From assembly GCA_000729835.1 (NCBI GenBank), contig JFHB01000105.1, positions 40,674 to 104,673 on the forward strand: 64,000 nucleotides of DNA. The letters run 5' to 3'. Under the pieces are notes generated by a model. That model was not told the origin of the DNA, ran no database searches, and saw nothing but the letters and a program-made list of their open reading frames with translations. Of the stretch, positions 35,259 to 45,993 are shown piece by piece. This DNA comes from Atkinsonella hypoxylon. Its lineage: Eukaryota; Ascomycota; Sordariomycetes; Hypocreales; Clavicipitaceae. Both the position numbers and the translations under genes were made by a program. Position 1 is the stretch's first letter. Every line of letters begins with the position of its first letter.

Positions 35259-38133
35259 ATGGCCATGTTGTCGTCGAAATCGCCGTTTCCCGCGGCTCTG
35301 TCTACGTCTCCAAATCCGTCACCTACTGCCTCTCTTCCCTCCTCCGTCCCGCCATCAAGGAGAGTTCTGACCATGCCTACGTCGACCCAAAACTATACCA
35401 GCCCCACCGAATCCGAGTTCTCAGATACTGATGGACCTGATTTGGTCAGGAGCTGGGATGAAGAACGAGTCTGCGAGTATCTTCGAAGCGTCAAATGTGG
35501 TGACTATGAGAAGATATTCCGCAAGAACCATATCAATGGCGAGAATCTTTTGGAGATGGATAAAGAGGTATTGAAGGAGATGGGTATCGAGAAGGTCGGA
35601 GATAGAGTCCGCTTGTTCTTGTGCATCAAGAAGCTGCGGACCAAAACATATGCGAACCAGAAGAAACGCAACAGGGTGAGTGAAGAGTGAATTGCACGCG
35701 TTTCCTTGCTGCCCCTACCTACCTTTCTTCCCGTCTACCTATCCGACAACTGATCATTTTGTAGGATTCCTTTTCTGGCCTCGACTCCTACCCATCTCTC
35801 ACATATTCGAACGCAGCTTCATCCCAGTCTCTGTCCATGCCACGATCGGCACCAGCAACGTCTACGAATCGACGCTACTCGCGTCAAATAGACGGTCCCT
35901 CTCCTTTGGAAGCTGGTAAGTCTGCAGTCACCTGTCTACCAGTTCCTCTGTAGCTCGAGGGCGAGCAGCATCTAATATGAATACTTTATTGCTAGCGCGC
36001 CAAGCTCGATTTCCCGCAGGCGTCGGCTATGTGAGCAGCGTCGGTCAAAGTCAGCCCTCGAGACCCCAGGGCTCATCATCAGAGGTCCCTACCAGCCGAC
36101 TTGCAATTTCCCATACAAGAAATAATTCCAGCATGGATGGCTCCTTGATGGCAACATTACCTCGCGGCCAGGATATCATTCGAGTCATCTCTACCGGAGG
36201 CGTTACCAAGGTAGTCAAAATTTCAGACTGCAATACGTGCGAGGATGTCATGCGAGTCACTCTCCGCAAATTTGCTCTCCGGGAGGATCACGAAAGGAAC
36301 TATTGCTTCTGGGTCCTAACTGGCATCGACCCTGACCCTTCTCAATGCAGACGACTGGGTGATACAGAATTATGGCGGATCATCAAGGACCAGAGACGGC
36401 CTGAACGGAATCGTCTTATTTTGCGGCGGGTGCCGGCAGGAGAGCCTGGTGACCCTGAATTACAGCGAGCAGCGGCTATCGCCATGGAAGAAGAACAACA
36501 GAAACATGCCAAGGCTCTGGAATCAGCGGACAAGCGAAGCCAGCTCAAAGTCCAAAAACTTCTGGGGGAGAACTGGGACGACCAACTCCAACAGCCCTTA
36601 TCTCCCGTCCTTTTCCAACAAAGAGAGCGACCGCTTGCAGAGGTGGTTGGAGACATGGATCGAACCGCATTAGCCGATGCTCGGAGCGCTCAGAGACGAA
36701 AGCTCCGTCAATTTGGCGGCCTCCGTCCTCCCAGCGAGCTGATCGCGTCCGATCTGACCTCTTATTTCCCTGATCATCGCCGCGAGGATATTGACCGCAC
36801 CGCCCGACTCTCAATGAGGCGTTCTACGCGCTTGAGCAAGGTCAACAGTCGACTTAGCGTAGCCAGTAGTATCAGTCTCGCCTCGAGCATTCAAGACGCT
36901 CCACCTATCCCTACCATTGCTGACTCGTGGCTGAGTGGCGCATCACACATTGCCAAGGTCCGACATGGTGACTCTCAAGGCCGCATCCCTACCATTTACA
37001 GCAGAGACTCGTTTGCTTCTTCTTCTCTAGGTACTCTTCAAGAAGAATCGTCGGTGGAGCCGGACCGAAAGTCGTACGTCTCCTTCACAACAGAAAGTGG
37101 AGATGATAGTACTGCTGTGGATTCTGTTCCAGTCAGCATCACCGATCCTGACGGCAACACTGCAAGCACAAGCTATTTCGATGGTGATGGCTCGACAGGA
37201 TCAGGCTCTTTCAGCGACATCCGCCAAGCCCTGACGAGCGACGGCGGTGAGATCGACGAAGAGCTCGAAAGCTTCTTGGCTGGCGAGTCTTGGGATGACA
37301 ATAAGTGGATGAAGGGTGCTTTGATAGGCAAGGGCTCATTTGGATCAGTCTATCTGGCCTTGCACGCGGTGACTGGCGAGCTCCTTGCCGTCAAGCAAGT
37401 TCAGACTCCAGCCCCAGGGGCCACCGGGCAAAGCGAGACTCGCAAGCGTGGCATGATTGAAGCCCTCAAGCGCGAGATGGGCTTACTGCGAGACCTGCGA
37501 CATCCCAATATTGTCCAGTACCTGGGCTGCAGTTCCTCGGCAGACTACCTCAACATTTTCCTCGAGTACGTTCCTGGTGGATCTGTCCAGACGATGCTGA
37601 ACTCTTACGGCGCCTTGCCTGAACCGCTTGTCCGTAGCTTTGTCCGACAAATCCTGATGGGGCTATCTTATCTCCACGGCCGCGACATTATCCACCGTGA
37701 CATCAAGGGTGCCAATATTCTGGTTGATAACAAGGGCACGATCAAAATCTCCGACTTCGGCATCTCTAAGAAGCTGGAGCAGTCCAACATTTTAGGCAAC
37801 GCCAAAAACAACCGGCACCGACCATCTCTCCAGGGGTCAGTGTTTTGGATGGCCCCCGAGGTTGTCAAGCAGACACACTACACCTTGAAGGCTGATATCT
37901 GGTCTCTTGGCTGCTTAGTCGTGGAGATGATGACGGGCAACCATCCCTTCCCCGACTGCAGCCAGCTGCAAGCCATTTTCAAGATTGGCGGGGGAACAGC
38001 GTCTCCCACAATTCCGGAGCATGCGAGCGAGGAGGCGCAGAGCTTCCTCCGGCAGACATTTGAACTGAATCATGACTTGCGACCTAGTGCAGACGAGCTA
38101 ATGCTCAGCCCCTTCTTGTCTCACTTGACATAG
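35259..38133 (+). CDS. ste11: MAPKKK of the Ste11 family
   Basis: This is the top kinase of the mating / filamentous-growth / infection-type MAPK cascade (Ste11-Ste7-Fus3/Kss1; NRC-1 in Neurospora, Mst11 in Magnaporthe). Exons are 35259-35675, 35765-35915 and 35996-38133, giving 901 residues. A SAM domain lies at ~64-127 (SWDEERVCEYLRSVKCGDYE), used to bind the adaptor Ste50. A Ras-association domain follows at ~249-340 (DIIRVISTGGVTKVVKISDC), then a Ser-rich regulatory linker. The kinase domain lies at ~625-895, with GKGSFGSVY, the AVK lysine, HRDIKGANI (~756), DFG (~775) and the activation segment before SVFWMAPEVV. The long gene-poor upstream region may carry a complex promoter. All three SAM-RA-kinase parts are intact. 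Confidence 0.95.
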
Positions 38134-38994
38134 ATGAAGCCTTCTACCAGTCAATCAGTTCTCGTTTTTTATTTATTTCATTTTACCCTTTTGCCCCCAG
38201 TTGTTTCACTATCCTTTTTCATAAGACAAGGTTGGGCAGGTACCAACCAACGCAATGCGGTTGATCCACAATAGAGCAAAGAGTGCGCGGATGCTTGGCA
38301 AACGCCAGGAGGTGTCCAGTTGAATTGGCACGTTTGGGTAGCAAGGGAGAACAGATGACGGCGTATTTAGCTAATGGAGGAAGAAGCTCATGATGTGAAA
38401 GAGAGTGTATGTATGATATAAAGACTAGAAGCAAATGAATAATGAGCCGTCCAAGGCATAAAGGCCCAAGAAGTCATTGGGACACAGCGCCGGGTGTCTG
38501 AGTTTGTTTCACAATTGCAAGGCTATATGAGCGAGACATGGTAATTAGCCTCCTGTTGCGTCTGCCTCCTGTTGCGTCTGCCTACTGATGCCTACTGATG
38601 CCTACTGATGCCTACTGATGCCTACTGATGCCTACTGATGCCTACTGATGCCTACTGATACCTACTGATGCCTACTAATGCCTACAACGACTTTTCCACT
38701 TTGGTCGAAGGACCTGGGTTGTAGACCTGTTGGCTGCACGCCTCTCTCCCGTTCTATCCATGTCAGCAAATTTTTATTCTCACCGCCTATCACAGCATTA
38801 ATAAGTTTGCCCCTTTTCCTTTTGAATTCACTTTATCTCCCAAGAGCCTGGTCAGGCCAGCAGCATTCTGCCTTTCTAAGATCCCATCTGCGTCAAGTTG
38901 AGCCCCAAGATTCTTACGCCAAGGACTGGTGTCTAGTGCCAAGTCATAAGCCGCATCACAGCAGACTTCGTCCTCGTCGAGCCCATTACACGCC
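38134..38994. other. spacer downstream of ste11
   Basis: Contains the ste11 3' region, a prominent 10-mer tandem repeat (listed separately) and the short promoter of the cyclotransferase-like gene. No gene is seen. Confidence 0.45.
38547..38685. repeat. 10-base tandem repeat (CCTACTGATG)
   Basis: From 38581 there are ten copies of CCTACTGATG and a fragment, nearly perfect apart from a G-to-A in two late copies. They are preceded by two copies of a 17-base CCTCCTGTTGCGTCTGC unit at 38551-38580 that shares the CCT start. A recently expanded minisatellite, not CRISPR-like because there are no spacers. Confidence 0.92.
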
Positions 38995-39576
38995 ATGATG
39001 CCGGAGCAAGAAGACGCCAACCACTCTCAGGACAGCCAATTGTCCCAGGAAAGCACGATGACCGTGATGCAGGACCGAAGCGAGGTCTTGTACTTTGCGT
39101 ACGGGAGTGATTTGTCGACGGAGCAGATGCGGGTTCGGTGCCCGTTTTCGACGCCCGTTGGGTTGGGATACCTGGAAGGGTGGACATGGATCATCAACGA
39201 ACGGGGATTTGCCAACGTGGTGAGGACTGCAGGGACGACTGCGGGCGAGCAGGGCGTTTATGGCCTCCTGTATCTCTTGCCGAGCGGGGATGAGGAGCTT
39301 CTGGATGGGTACAAGGACGTGCCGTGGGGATACGAGAAGAGGAGCTGCGATTTGCGCATGGTGAGGGACGATCTGGGAGTGGAGGTTAATGAGGCGGTTA
39401 GGGCGCTGGTTTATGTCGATGAGAAGAGGACGGGCGAGGGGGTGCCGGGGGAGGAGTACGTGGTTCTGATGGAGAAGGGGATTGAGGATGCGGTAGAGAA
39501 CTATGAGCTGGATGAGGAATATGCGGATTCGATGAGGAGGTTTTGGAACAAGGACGTGGCAGGGAGGGAGCTTTAA
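38995..39576 (+). CDS. gamma-glutamylcyclotransferase-like protein
   Basis: A single-exon frame of 193 residues. VLYFAYGSDLSTEQM (residues ~31-45) is the signature N-terminal strand-loop of the GGCT/AIG2-like fold, which cleaves gamma-glutamyl amides to pyroglutamate in glutathione-related turnover. The usual YGSN is YGSD here. Further family-like blocks are GWTWIINERGFANVV, GVYGLLYLLP (the substrate cavity strand) and the helical C-terminal end. The first ~28 residues are Gln/Ser/Glu-rich and probably disordered. The substrate cannot be told from the sequence. It sits head-on to a gene whose stop is only about 130 bases away. Confidence 0.8.
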   Translation: MMPEQEDANHSQDSQLSQESTMTVMQDRSEVLYFAYGSDLSTEQMRVRCPFSTPVGLGYLEGWTWIINERGFANVVRTAGTTAGEQGVYGLLYLLPSGDEELLDGYKDVPWGYEKRSCDLRMVRDDLGVEVNEAVRALVYVDEKRTGEGVPGEEYVVLMEKGIEDAVENYELDEEYADSMRRFWNKDVAGREL

Positions 39577-39709
39577 ACTCCCATCATCATTACTCATACA
39601 CCACATGGTCATATCGAGGCAAGAGGTAGAAAAGCAGATTATTATTTTTTTTAGTTTTTTTTTTTTAAAAAAAAAGAAAAGAAAAGAAAAAAAGCCCAAA
39701 CCAGTTCAT

Positions 39710-40321
39710 CTACGCCAGCCCAAAAGCCTTCTTAGCCCTCTCGAAATAAGCCTTCCTCTCGGCCGTGACATCAACACCAACGCACTGCATATACGCCGTG
39801 AATCCCTCGTCCACATTCCCATCCAGCTTCTCGCCCACCTCCTTGCCACACTGCGTCCGAAGGAACCACGGGCCAGACCCAAAGTTGTACTCGTCCGGCT
39901 GCACGAGCGAGAGGACGTAGTTGAGCTTCGCGGGGCCCAGCCCATCCACGGACGCAATGTCCGCCACCTTGTCCTTCAGGCCGTCAATCTGCTTCGCGTA
40001 GAGCAGATTGTACGGGGCCATCTGCATGTTGGCTGTGCCCTGGCCAGGGCGGCCCGGGTTCACGTTGTGCTTGTACCTGAAGTCGACGGACTCAAAGGCC
40101 ATGAGGGCGATGACGGCGGCCATTTGCTTGGGGCTGGAGATGCCGTGGTGCGCCAGGGCGTTGAATATGAAGGGGGCTGCTTGCTGGGCGGTGCGGCACT
40201 CGGGGCTGGGCTGGGGGCATGTTGCGCCGGGGGCGATTTGCTGGATTTTGAGGACGTCGAGGGCGCATGGTGCTGCGAGGGCGAGGGGGAGGGCGAGGAG
40301 GAGGAAGAGGAGGATGTGCAT
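39710..40321 (-). CDS. small secreted protein, possibly lysozyme-like
   Basis: A single exon of 203 residues. Residues 1-17 (MHILLFLLLALPLALAA) form a strong signal peptide. The mature protein has five cysteines (CALDVL, TCPQ, ECRT, QCGK, QCVG). The middle has MAFESVDFRYKHNV followed by GRPGQGTANMQM. The Glu and the downstream G-x-x-NMQM resemble the catalytic Glu and GLMQ motif of lysozyme / lytic transglycosylase folds; this is a motif impression, not a family assignment. It could equally be an uncharacterised secreted fungal protein. The coding region is GC-rich and long false frames lie opposite it. An A/T-rich homopolymer block follows the stop. Confidence 0.75.
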   Translation of the reverse strand: MHILLFLLLALPLALAAPCALDVLKIQQIAPGATCPQPSPECRTAQQAAPFIFNALAHHGISSPKQMAAVIALMAFESVDFRYKHNVNPGRPGQGTANMQMAPYNLLYAKQIDGLKDKVADIASVDGLGPAKLNYVLSLVQPDEYNFGSGPWFLRTQCGKEVGEKLDGNVDEGFTAYMQCVGVDVTAERKAYFERAKKAFGLA

Positions 40322-41109
40322 TGGGGGTTACGGTTTATCAAGATTGGGCTTTTTATTTTTAAATTTTTTTTTTTGTATGTATGGGAGGATATGGACTGCT
40401 GCTGGCTTTTTGACATTCCAGGCGGGATGGGAGATATTTGTACAAAGGCTTTATGGTAGGATATCTGGATCGGCAATGTCGGTGGACATGCGCTTTGTGT
40501 TCCGCGAGAGAGAGAGGGCTGGTGTTCGCGAGTCTACTCTGTTCTGTTGTTGCAGATTGATGGTGTTTGGATCGCATGTGGGCCAATGACGGGGCTGAAC
40601 TGCTCAACAGATGAAACCGGGGGTTCCAGTAAATCTCAGAGTGGAGCCAAAAAGGGTGTATTTTTGGCAGGCGGTGAAGCGTTTTGCATATGCCGGGCAT
40701 ATGCCTAGCATGTACAGAATGCACTAATATCTAGTGGTATATGCACTAATCCTTAGTGGTATATGCACTAATCCTTAGTGGTATATGCACTAATCCTTAG
40801 TGGTATATGCACTGATATCTAGTGGTATAGTGCTATAGAAATGCACTCTAGATCTCTTGCTTAGAAATTAATACTGTGTGATTAGCATATGCTGAGCATA
40901 TGCTAGGCATATACTATTCTGCCTAAATCTACACCCGCTCTGGCTCCACTCTGGACCATTGAATGCACTCCGTACAATTGTGGCGACCCACATCAGCTCC
41001 AACCACAAAGCACCATACCACACCCGTCGTCATCGGATCGATCCAAGAATTTACTTCGTCTATCATCCACCGCTCCAAACATGAGAGCCACTTCGCACAT
41101 TAGCTCGCA
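40322..41109. other. divergent spacer holding an inverted-repeat element
   Basis: This is the 5' region of the secreted protein gene and of the PrpF-family gene. Most of it is occupied by the inverted-repeat element at 40637-40953. The remaining 150 bases before 41110 should hold the PrpF-family promoter and leader. Confidence 0.5.
40637..40953. mobile_element. MITE-like element with terminal inverted repeats
   Basis: The left end CAGAGTGGAGCCA...GGGTGTATTTTTGGCAG (40637-40670) is matched in reverse complement by the right end CTGCCTAAATCTACACCC...TGGCTCCACTCTG (40919-40953), with about five mismatches. Inside are further GCATATGC-type palindromes and five copies of a 22-base unit (GCACTAATCCTTAGTGGTAT plus AT) at 40720-40829, itself a small inverted repeat. 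No transposase is encoded. The end sequence reappears near 53210-53345, so this is a dispersed family. Target-site duplications were not clear. Confidence 0.7.
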
Positions 41110-42297
41110 ATGCGGCCACTCTCGCGAGCAATAGCCTCACGCAGCACATGCAGCAGCCCAGCCACGGCCCATCACCGCAGCTTCCCAGCATGGTTCGTCC
41201 GCGGCGGCACGTCCAACGGCCTCGTCATCCGCCGCCACCACCTGCCCCCCGAAAGCGAGTGGTCGTCCGTGCTCCCCGCGGCAATGGGCTCGCCCGACGC
41301 CAAGTCCGGACGCCAGCTCGACGGGATGGGGTCCGGCGCGTCGTCGACCTCCAAGGTGGTCATCCTGGCGCCGCCGTCGCGGGCCGACGTCGACGTCGAC
41401 TTCACCTTTGTGCAGGTCGGCATCCGCGACGGCACGCTCGACACGGCTGGCAATTGTGGGAACATGGCGTCCATCGTCGGTCCGGCGGCGTGGGATCAGG
41501 GCCTCGTGCGGGCTGGCATGGCGCCGTGCGAGGACGGCACCGGCGCCGCGTGGGCGACGGTGAGGATGTTCAACACGAATACGGCCAAGGTCATGGTTTC
41601 GCACTTCAGGGTGAGCGGGGATCCGCCTTTGTACTGCGCCGAGGGGGATTATGTCGTTGACGGCGTGCCGGGGTCCGGGTCCGTCATCGCCTTGAGCTTT
41701 GTCGACCCGGCTGGCGCGAAGACGGGAGAGGCCCTCCCGAGTGGGAACCCCGTTGATGCCCTCGAGCTGCCTGATGGGACGACGGTGTCTGCGTCGCTAG
41801 TCGATGTGGGAAACCCAGGCGTCTTTGTGTCGACGCGCAGTCTGGGCCTGGACGACGCTGTCGCCGAGGCGCTCTGCCCCCTTTCCATCGAGGCAGATGC
41901 CCGCCTGAAGGGCTACCTGGAGCAGATTCGCCGCGCGGGCGCTGCCAAGATGGGCCTCGACCCGGATACAGAGAGCGTGCCCAAGCTGGTCCTTCTCTTC
42001 CCAAGGGCCGAGACCCCGGATGGCGTAGACGTTCGCTGCGTCGCCATGTCGATGGGCCAGGCCCACAGGGCGGTTCCGCTCACCTTGGCCCTTTGCCTGG
42101 GGGCTTCGGCTCGGATCAAGGGTACTTTGGCTGCCGGGTTGGTCTCCAGGTCTGGGAGTGACAAGGAGGATGTGGTCACGATTGCGCATCCTGGTGGCAA
42201 GGTGCATGTCGGGACCGAGGTGAGGGATGGGAGCATCTTGTCGGCAAAGTTGCTGCGCACGGCTAGGGTCTTGATGAAGGGGGATGTGTACTACTAG
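41110..42297 (+). CDS. PrpF-family (2-methylaconitate isomerase-like) protein
   Basis: A single exon of 395 residues. After a ~27-residue Arg/Ser/Ala-rich start that looks like a mitochondrial presequence, the family signature FPAWFVRGGTSNGLVI appears, followed by GNPVDAL, the glycine-rich LDTAGNCGNMAS (the active-site Asn-Cys-Gly-Asn loop), DVGNPGVFV and MGQAHRAVPLTLALCLG. PrpF proteins have a diaminopimelate-epimerase-like fold and isomerise 2-methylaconitate or related unsaturated acids in bacterial propionate breakdown. The fungal substrate is not known; fungal 2-methylcitrate metabolism usually does without PrpF, so the role is open. The coding DNA is markedly GC-rich compared with its flanks. 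Confidence 0.85.
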   Translation: MRPLSRAIASRSTCSSPATAHHRSFPAWFVRGGTSNGLVIRRHHLPPESEWSSVLPAAMGSPDAKSGRQLDGMGSGASSTSKVVILAPPSRADVDVDFTFVQVGIRDGTLDTAGNCGNMASIVGPAAWDQGLVRAGMAPCEDGTGAAWATVRMFNTNTAKVMVSHFRVSGDPPLYCAEGDYVVDGVPGSGSVIALSFVDPAGAKTGEALPSGNPVDALELPDGTTVSASLVDVGNPGVFVSTRSLGLDDAVAEALCPLSIEADARLKGYLEQIRRAGAAKMGLDPDTESVPKLVLLFPRAETPDGVDVRCVAMSMGQAHRAVPLTLALCLGASARIKGTLAAGLVSRSGSDKEDVVTIAHPGGKVHVGTEVRDGSILSAKLLRTARVLMKGDVYY

Positions 42298-42558
42298 GCG
42301 AACTTGGGGGACCGATGATGGGTGCATTTTGTGGAAGACGACTGGAAGGGGGCAGAATCTGTACTGGAGTTATTCCGAGTGCGACTTTGGATCGGTATTA
42401 GAGCTCCACTTTGAACGGCAATCTGTCAGTTGAGCCATTATATCACATTGCCAACCTCCGTCCTATCTATGCACAACCTCGCTTTTCCATGCTGTTGAAC
42501 CACTAACTCCTCGCTTCATAAACACGACAACTTTATATGCACTGAGCCCTAGCGATGC

Positions 42559-44973
42559 CTAGAGGGGACAGTTGTCCACGTTCTCCTGCCACGCCATCTT
42601 GACGTAAGGAAGTAGGAAGTCTTGGGTGGAAAAAGTGCTGTTGATGTACGGATGCACCATGTCGGCAGTGTAGCCAGCGCCAAGGCTTGCCAATACCCCC
42701 TTCTCGATGCTGTGAAAAGGGTCAATATAGCGTCTACGGCAGAGAATAACCAGCGCTGATGAGGGGGAGAGGGGGGGGAGGGGACTCAACGTACAAGTCG
42801 GCGAAGATGAGATCAACCTTGGAAGGGTTTCTTCCGTCTTGGGGGAACGACGCTTTGATTTCAAAATTACCGGGAATGGGGTAGCTTGGGATTGCGGAGT
42901 GTACCGTGTCATCACCTGTTGTTCGTCTCGGCGGTCAATATGGCTGCGCGAGGTCAGTCCGAAGGGGAAATTACGTACCGTCAGTGCCCCAGTCATCCTT
43001 GGTGACATAGCCAGGAACGACGGCTTCTTGCCGACGGGGCGCGCTGCGAGACTCGCGCATATCCCGGCGACTTATAAAACCGAACGTGGGATTCGTGCAT
43101 TCGTCGTCGGGAATGGACATTGAGACAAAACGCTTGTTTACAGTGCCCTTGTTGAGCCTGTACCGACAAAGATTAGCGTATGGACTGTTGATGGACGTGC
43201 CAGAGGGGTTGCCAGAGGGGTTGCCAGAGGGGTTGCCAGGCCTTACTGGTCGATGACCTTGGATGCCTTGTCGTATGGGACATCGGGAATGTACAGGAAG
43301 ACATTCCTGAACGGCGTGACAATAAAGTTGTCATCGTAGGTGAAGGGTCCCTTGTGTACGTCAAATCTGATGGCTCCCGTGTTTCCGAGAAAGAGGCGTG
43401 CTTTATCCTTGCGCGTCTCGTTAAGCACAACGGCCGATACCGCGGGGTAAATAACGCCCGGGAAGATGTTCTTCTTGTCTGCAAAGGGAACGCAGTCGAT
43501 GCAGTAGTCCTGCGGAGCGCAGCCAAAGACCTGACCTAGCCTCAGCTCCTCACGGACCTCGGTGATGTCGCCGGTGATTCGCTCACCGGAACGGTAATCG
43601 TAGCTCGCTTCGGTCTGCCTTGTGTGGTAGACGAAGGTCTTGCGGTTCCAGTCCATATATCGCCTGGAATATACAAACGGCGACTTGGCACCCTCTTTAG
43701 CGGGTCGAGACGGGTTCTTCACTCCGCGAGGGTTCCGTACGCCCTTGAAGCCGCTGTTGGACGAGTCGAAGCCCGACATGGACATCCAGCCGAGGGTCTC
43801 GCAGTAACGACCGGACTCGATGCCCACGGCGTTGTCGTCGTACACTGCAAAGTCTCGGACGTGCGTATGCCCGCCAAGGAGCTGGATCGGTGTCCTTGGG
43901 TGAGCAGCACGGATGGCGTCGAAGACGACCTTGAACGTGCTGTATTTATCCGTTGGACGAACGGGGTTGTGGCCGAAGAGAATGTACAGATCAACGGGGT
44001 CCTCGGAGGCGAGCGCGCCCTTGAACCAGCTTTCTTGGGCCATGTCTTGGGCTTTGATGATCTGCGAGGCATTTGAGTTTCCTAAAACCGAGTATGAGCA
44101 GGAAGCAGGAACATTCGGGCCGTTTTGCAAATTTGCGGCTCGAGGAAATTATACCTGTGAAGTCGAACAGGACGCCAAATGCCATGACGCGCAATCCCAT
44201 TGGTGTGGTGAAGTATCGATGAGTAACGCCAGCATATTCGTATTTCCCCGTTGTCTGATTCAGAATCTTGACGTTTGATGTCACGTATTTATCGCCCCAT
44301 TTCTTCGAGTACGCATTGAACATCTGGTAGGCCACCTCGGAGACATATAGCTCGTGGTTACCTACGAAGGGAACATTTAGTCGAACTTGCACGAACCTAC
44401 TCTTGGTTGGTCACCAGGATAGCTGATGCGTACCGATGGTGAGAAGATCATAGTCGATCTCGGTGAAAATGGGCATCGACTCGGCGCCATCCACCTTGGT
44501 GGCATCAGACAGACCCGTGCCATCGTGAAGATCGCCCGTGTCGACGAGCAGGAGGTCCACACCCATGTTCCCAGCGGCTTGCTTCATGCGGCGGGCGAAG
44601 GTGACAAAGTCACCCCAGTCGGCACCGTAATTCTGCTCCTTCAGATGACCCTCCAGCCAGCCGTGAGTATCGGTCTACGCCCCAGCCAGCCAATCAGTCA
44701 GTCGATTCATCGTGAAACGGACACCACCACCAGCCTGTGCAAGGGGATTTTCGCGGCACGTCTTACTGTGTGAAGTAAGTTGAGCTGGCCCCATTCCAGG
44801 GGCCCCTTTGGCCCGTACGCGGCATTCGGAGCGCCCGGTTGCATTCGCTTGGCGTAACGAACTTGACCGAGTACTTTGCCGGCGGGACCGTAGCAGTGGT
44901 CGTCGCATGCCCATGTGCCAGGGAGGGCGGCGGCGGCGATGAAGCCGTTGACGAGGCCGAGTGACAAGAGCAT
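42559..44973 (-). CDS. secreted/vacuolar calcineurin-like metallophosphoesterase
   Basis: Seven exons (44767-44973, 44434-44674, 44155-44361, 43247-44081, 42979-43157, 42795-42915, 42559-42709) give 646 residues. A signal peptide (MLLSLGLVNGFIAAAALPG) is followed by the metallophosphatase motifs in order: TDTHGW (D-x-H), DTGDLHDG (GD), GNHEL (GNH), FGHNP and GGHTHVRDF (GHxH). Together they form the two-metal site. A 5'-nucleotidase-type C-terminal part follows. The arrangement resembles the yeast vacuolar protein Yhr202w and 5'-nucleotidase/UDP-sugar hydrolase relatives; the natural substrate is unknown. Most introns are 63-92 bases with clean GT-AG ends. The fourth (43158-43246) contains three copies of the 12-mer GGCAACCCCTCT on the coding strand. 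Confidence 0.88.
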
Positions 44974-45945
44974 AGCGTGGAACGGAGAGTTGGAGGTTGT
45001 CTCAAGAGGCGATAGATGGCCCTTTCTGGGTCACTCATTTGTTTTTTGTCAAGGGCATGAAGAAAGACCAGAGGTCGAATTTAGGAGGACGGTGGCACCT
45101 TGACATTTATATACATGCTCGCTCGGTGTCTTGGGCCTTGTAGATTTTTTCTCTTTTTTTTTTGATATCAGCGCAGCTACGGCTAGTGGGGCATGCATAT
45201 GCATATGCATGTGCAATAGTTACACTCCAACCCTTGTTTTATTTTGCAAAGATACTTGTCCCACTTTTAGGTACTCGCTAACAGCTGTTATTGGTGTAGG
45301 CAGACCGCATGGCTACTGCTGTTAGCGAGCATGCAGGGATTAAACACGATCCTATAGAGACTTATTTTTCTATATAATATACCGCTAAATAAAAGTATCT
45401 ACTTTCTCCACTCCTTGTCTTGCCAATCCCTAAGCTGATATCTAATTGGCTTAAACTATCCCTGCAAGTAGATTTGCAAAATAACCGACTGACGTATGTA
45501 GTGCGGGGCGGCCGAGAGAGTATTTCCTGATCTTTAATTGGTTAGAAAGGTAGGTCAATGACGGATACCGGTATATTGTGGAACGTTTAACTTCCGGCCC
45601 ATTCCATGTGATTCCCCACGTTTTAACTAATCCAAATTTTCTGTATAGTAGGTTCGGTCCTCTTAGCTGTACCCGATCGGGCGTTGCGCAGGCCGGCAAC
45701 GGGTGCACACGTTAGTCGGGTTGACTTACAAGGTGTGTTGTAGACGAACCGACCGTTTACCCGTTCTTGATGAGGAATATTACAGGAATAATAACCGAGT
45801 ATTGCTATCCCGGCGACTAAAATTGCTGTCGTGGAGAATCCCCCGCCGACCCTCCATTTAGACTAGTCAGTTTTCCCCGGCACTACTGGGCAAAAATTAC
45901 GCGGCACGTTCTAGAAGCACTGAAATTATTAAATGTAATTGATAC

Positions 45946-45948
<3 letters not shown>

Positions 45949-45977
<29 letters not shown>
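45949..45977. repeat. AT dinucleotide microsatellite
   Basis: About 13 TA/AT units in a row. AT runs often mark insertion sites for TA-targeting elements; here one begins 16 bases to the right. Confidence 0.9.
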
Positions 45978-45978
<1 letters not shown>

Positions 45979-45993
45979 CTCATAAAGGAGCTA

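Noticed and set aside
38581..38685. regular short repeats considered as a CRISPR array
   Set aside because: Units are directly adjacent with no spacers, and the genome is eukaryotic.
40008..40589. long plus-strand frames opposite the secreted protein gene
   Set aside because: They arise from the GC-biased third positions of the real minus-strand gene, which has a signal peptide and clean stop.
41137..42327. several long frames on both strands across the PrpF-family gene
   Set aside because: Shadows of a GC-rich coding region; Arg/Pro/Gly-rich translations without motifs.
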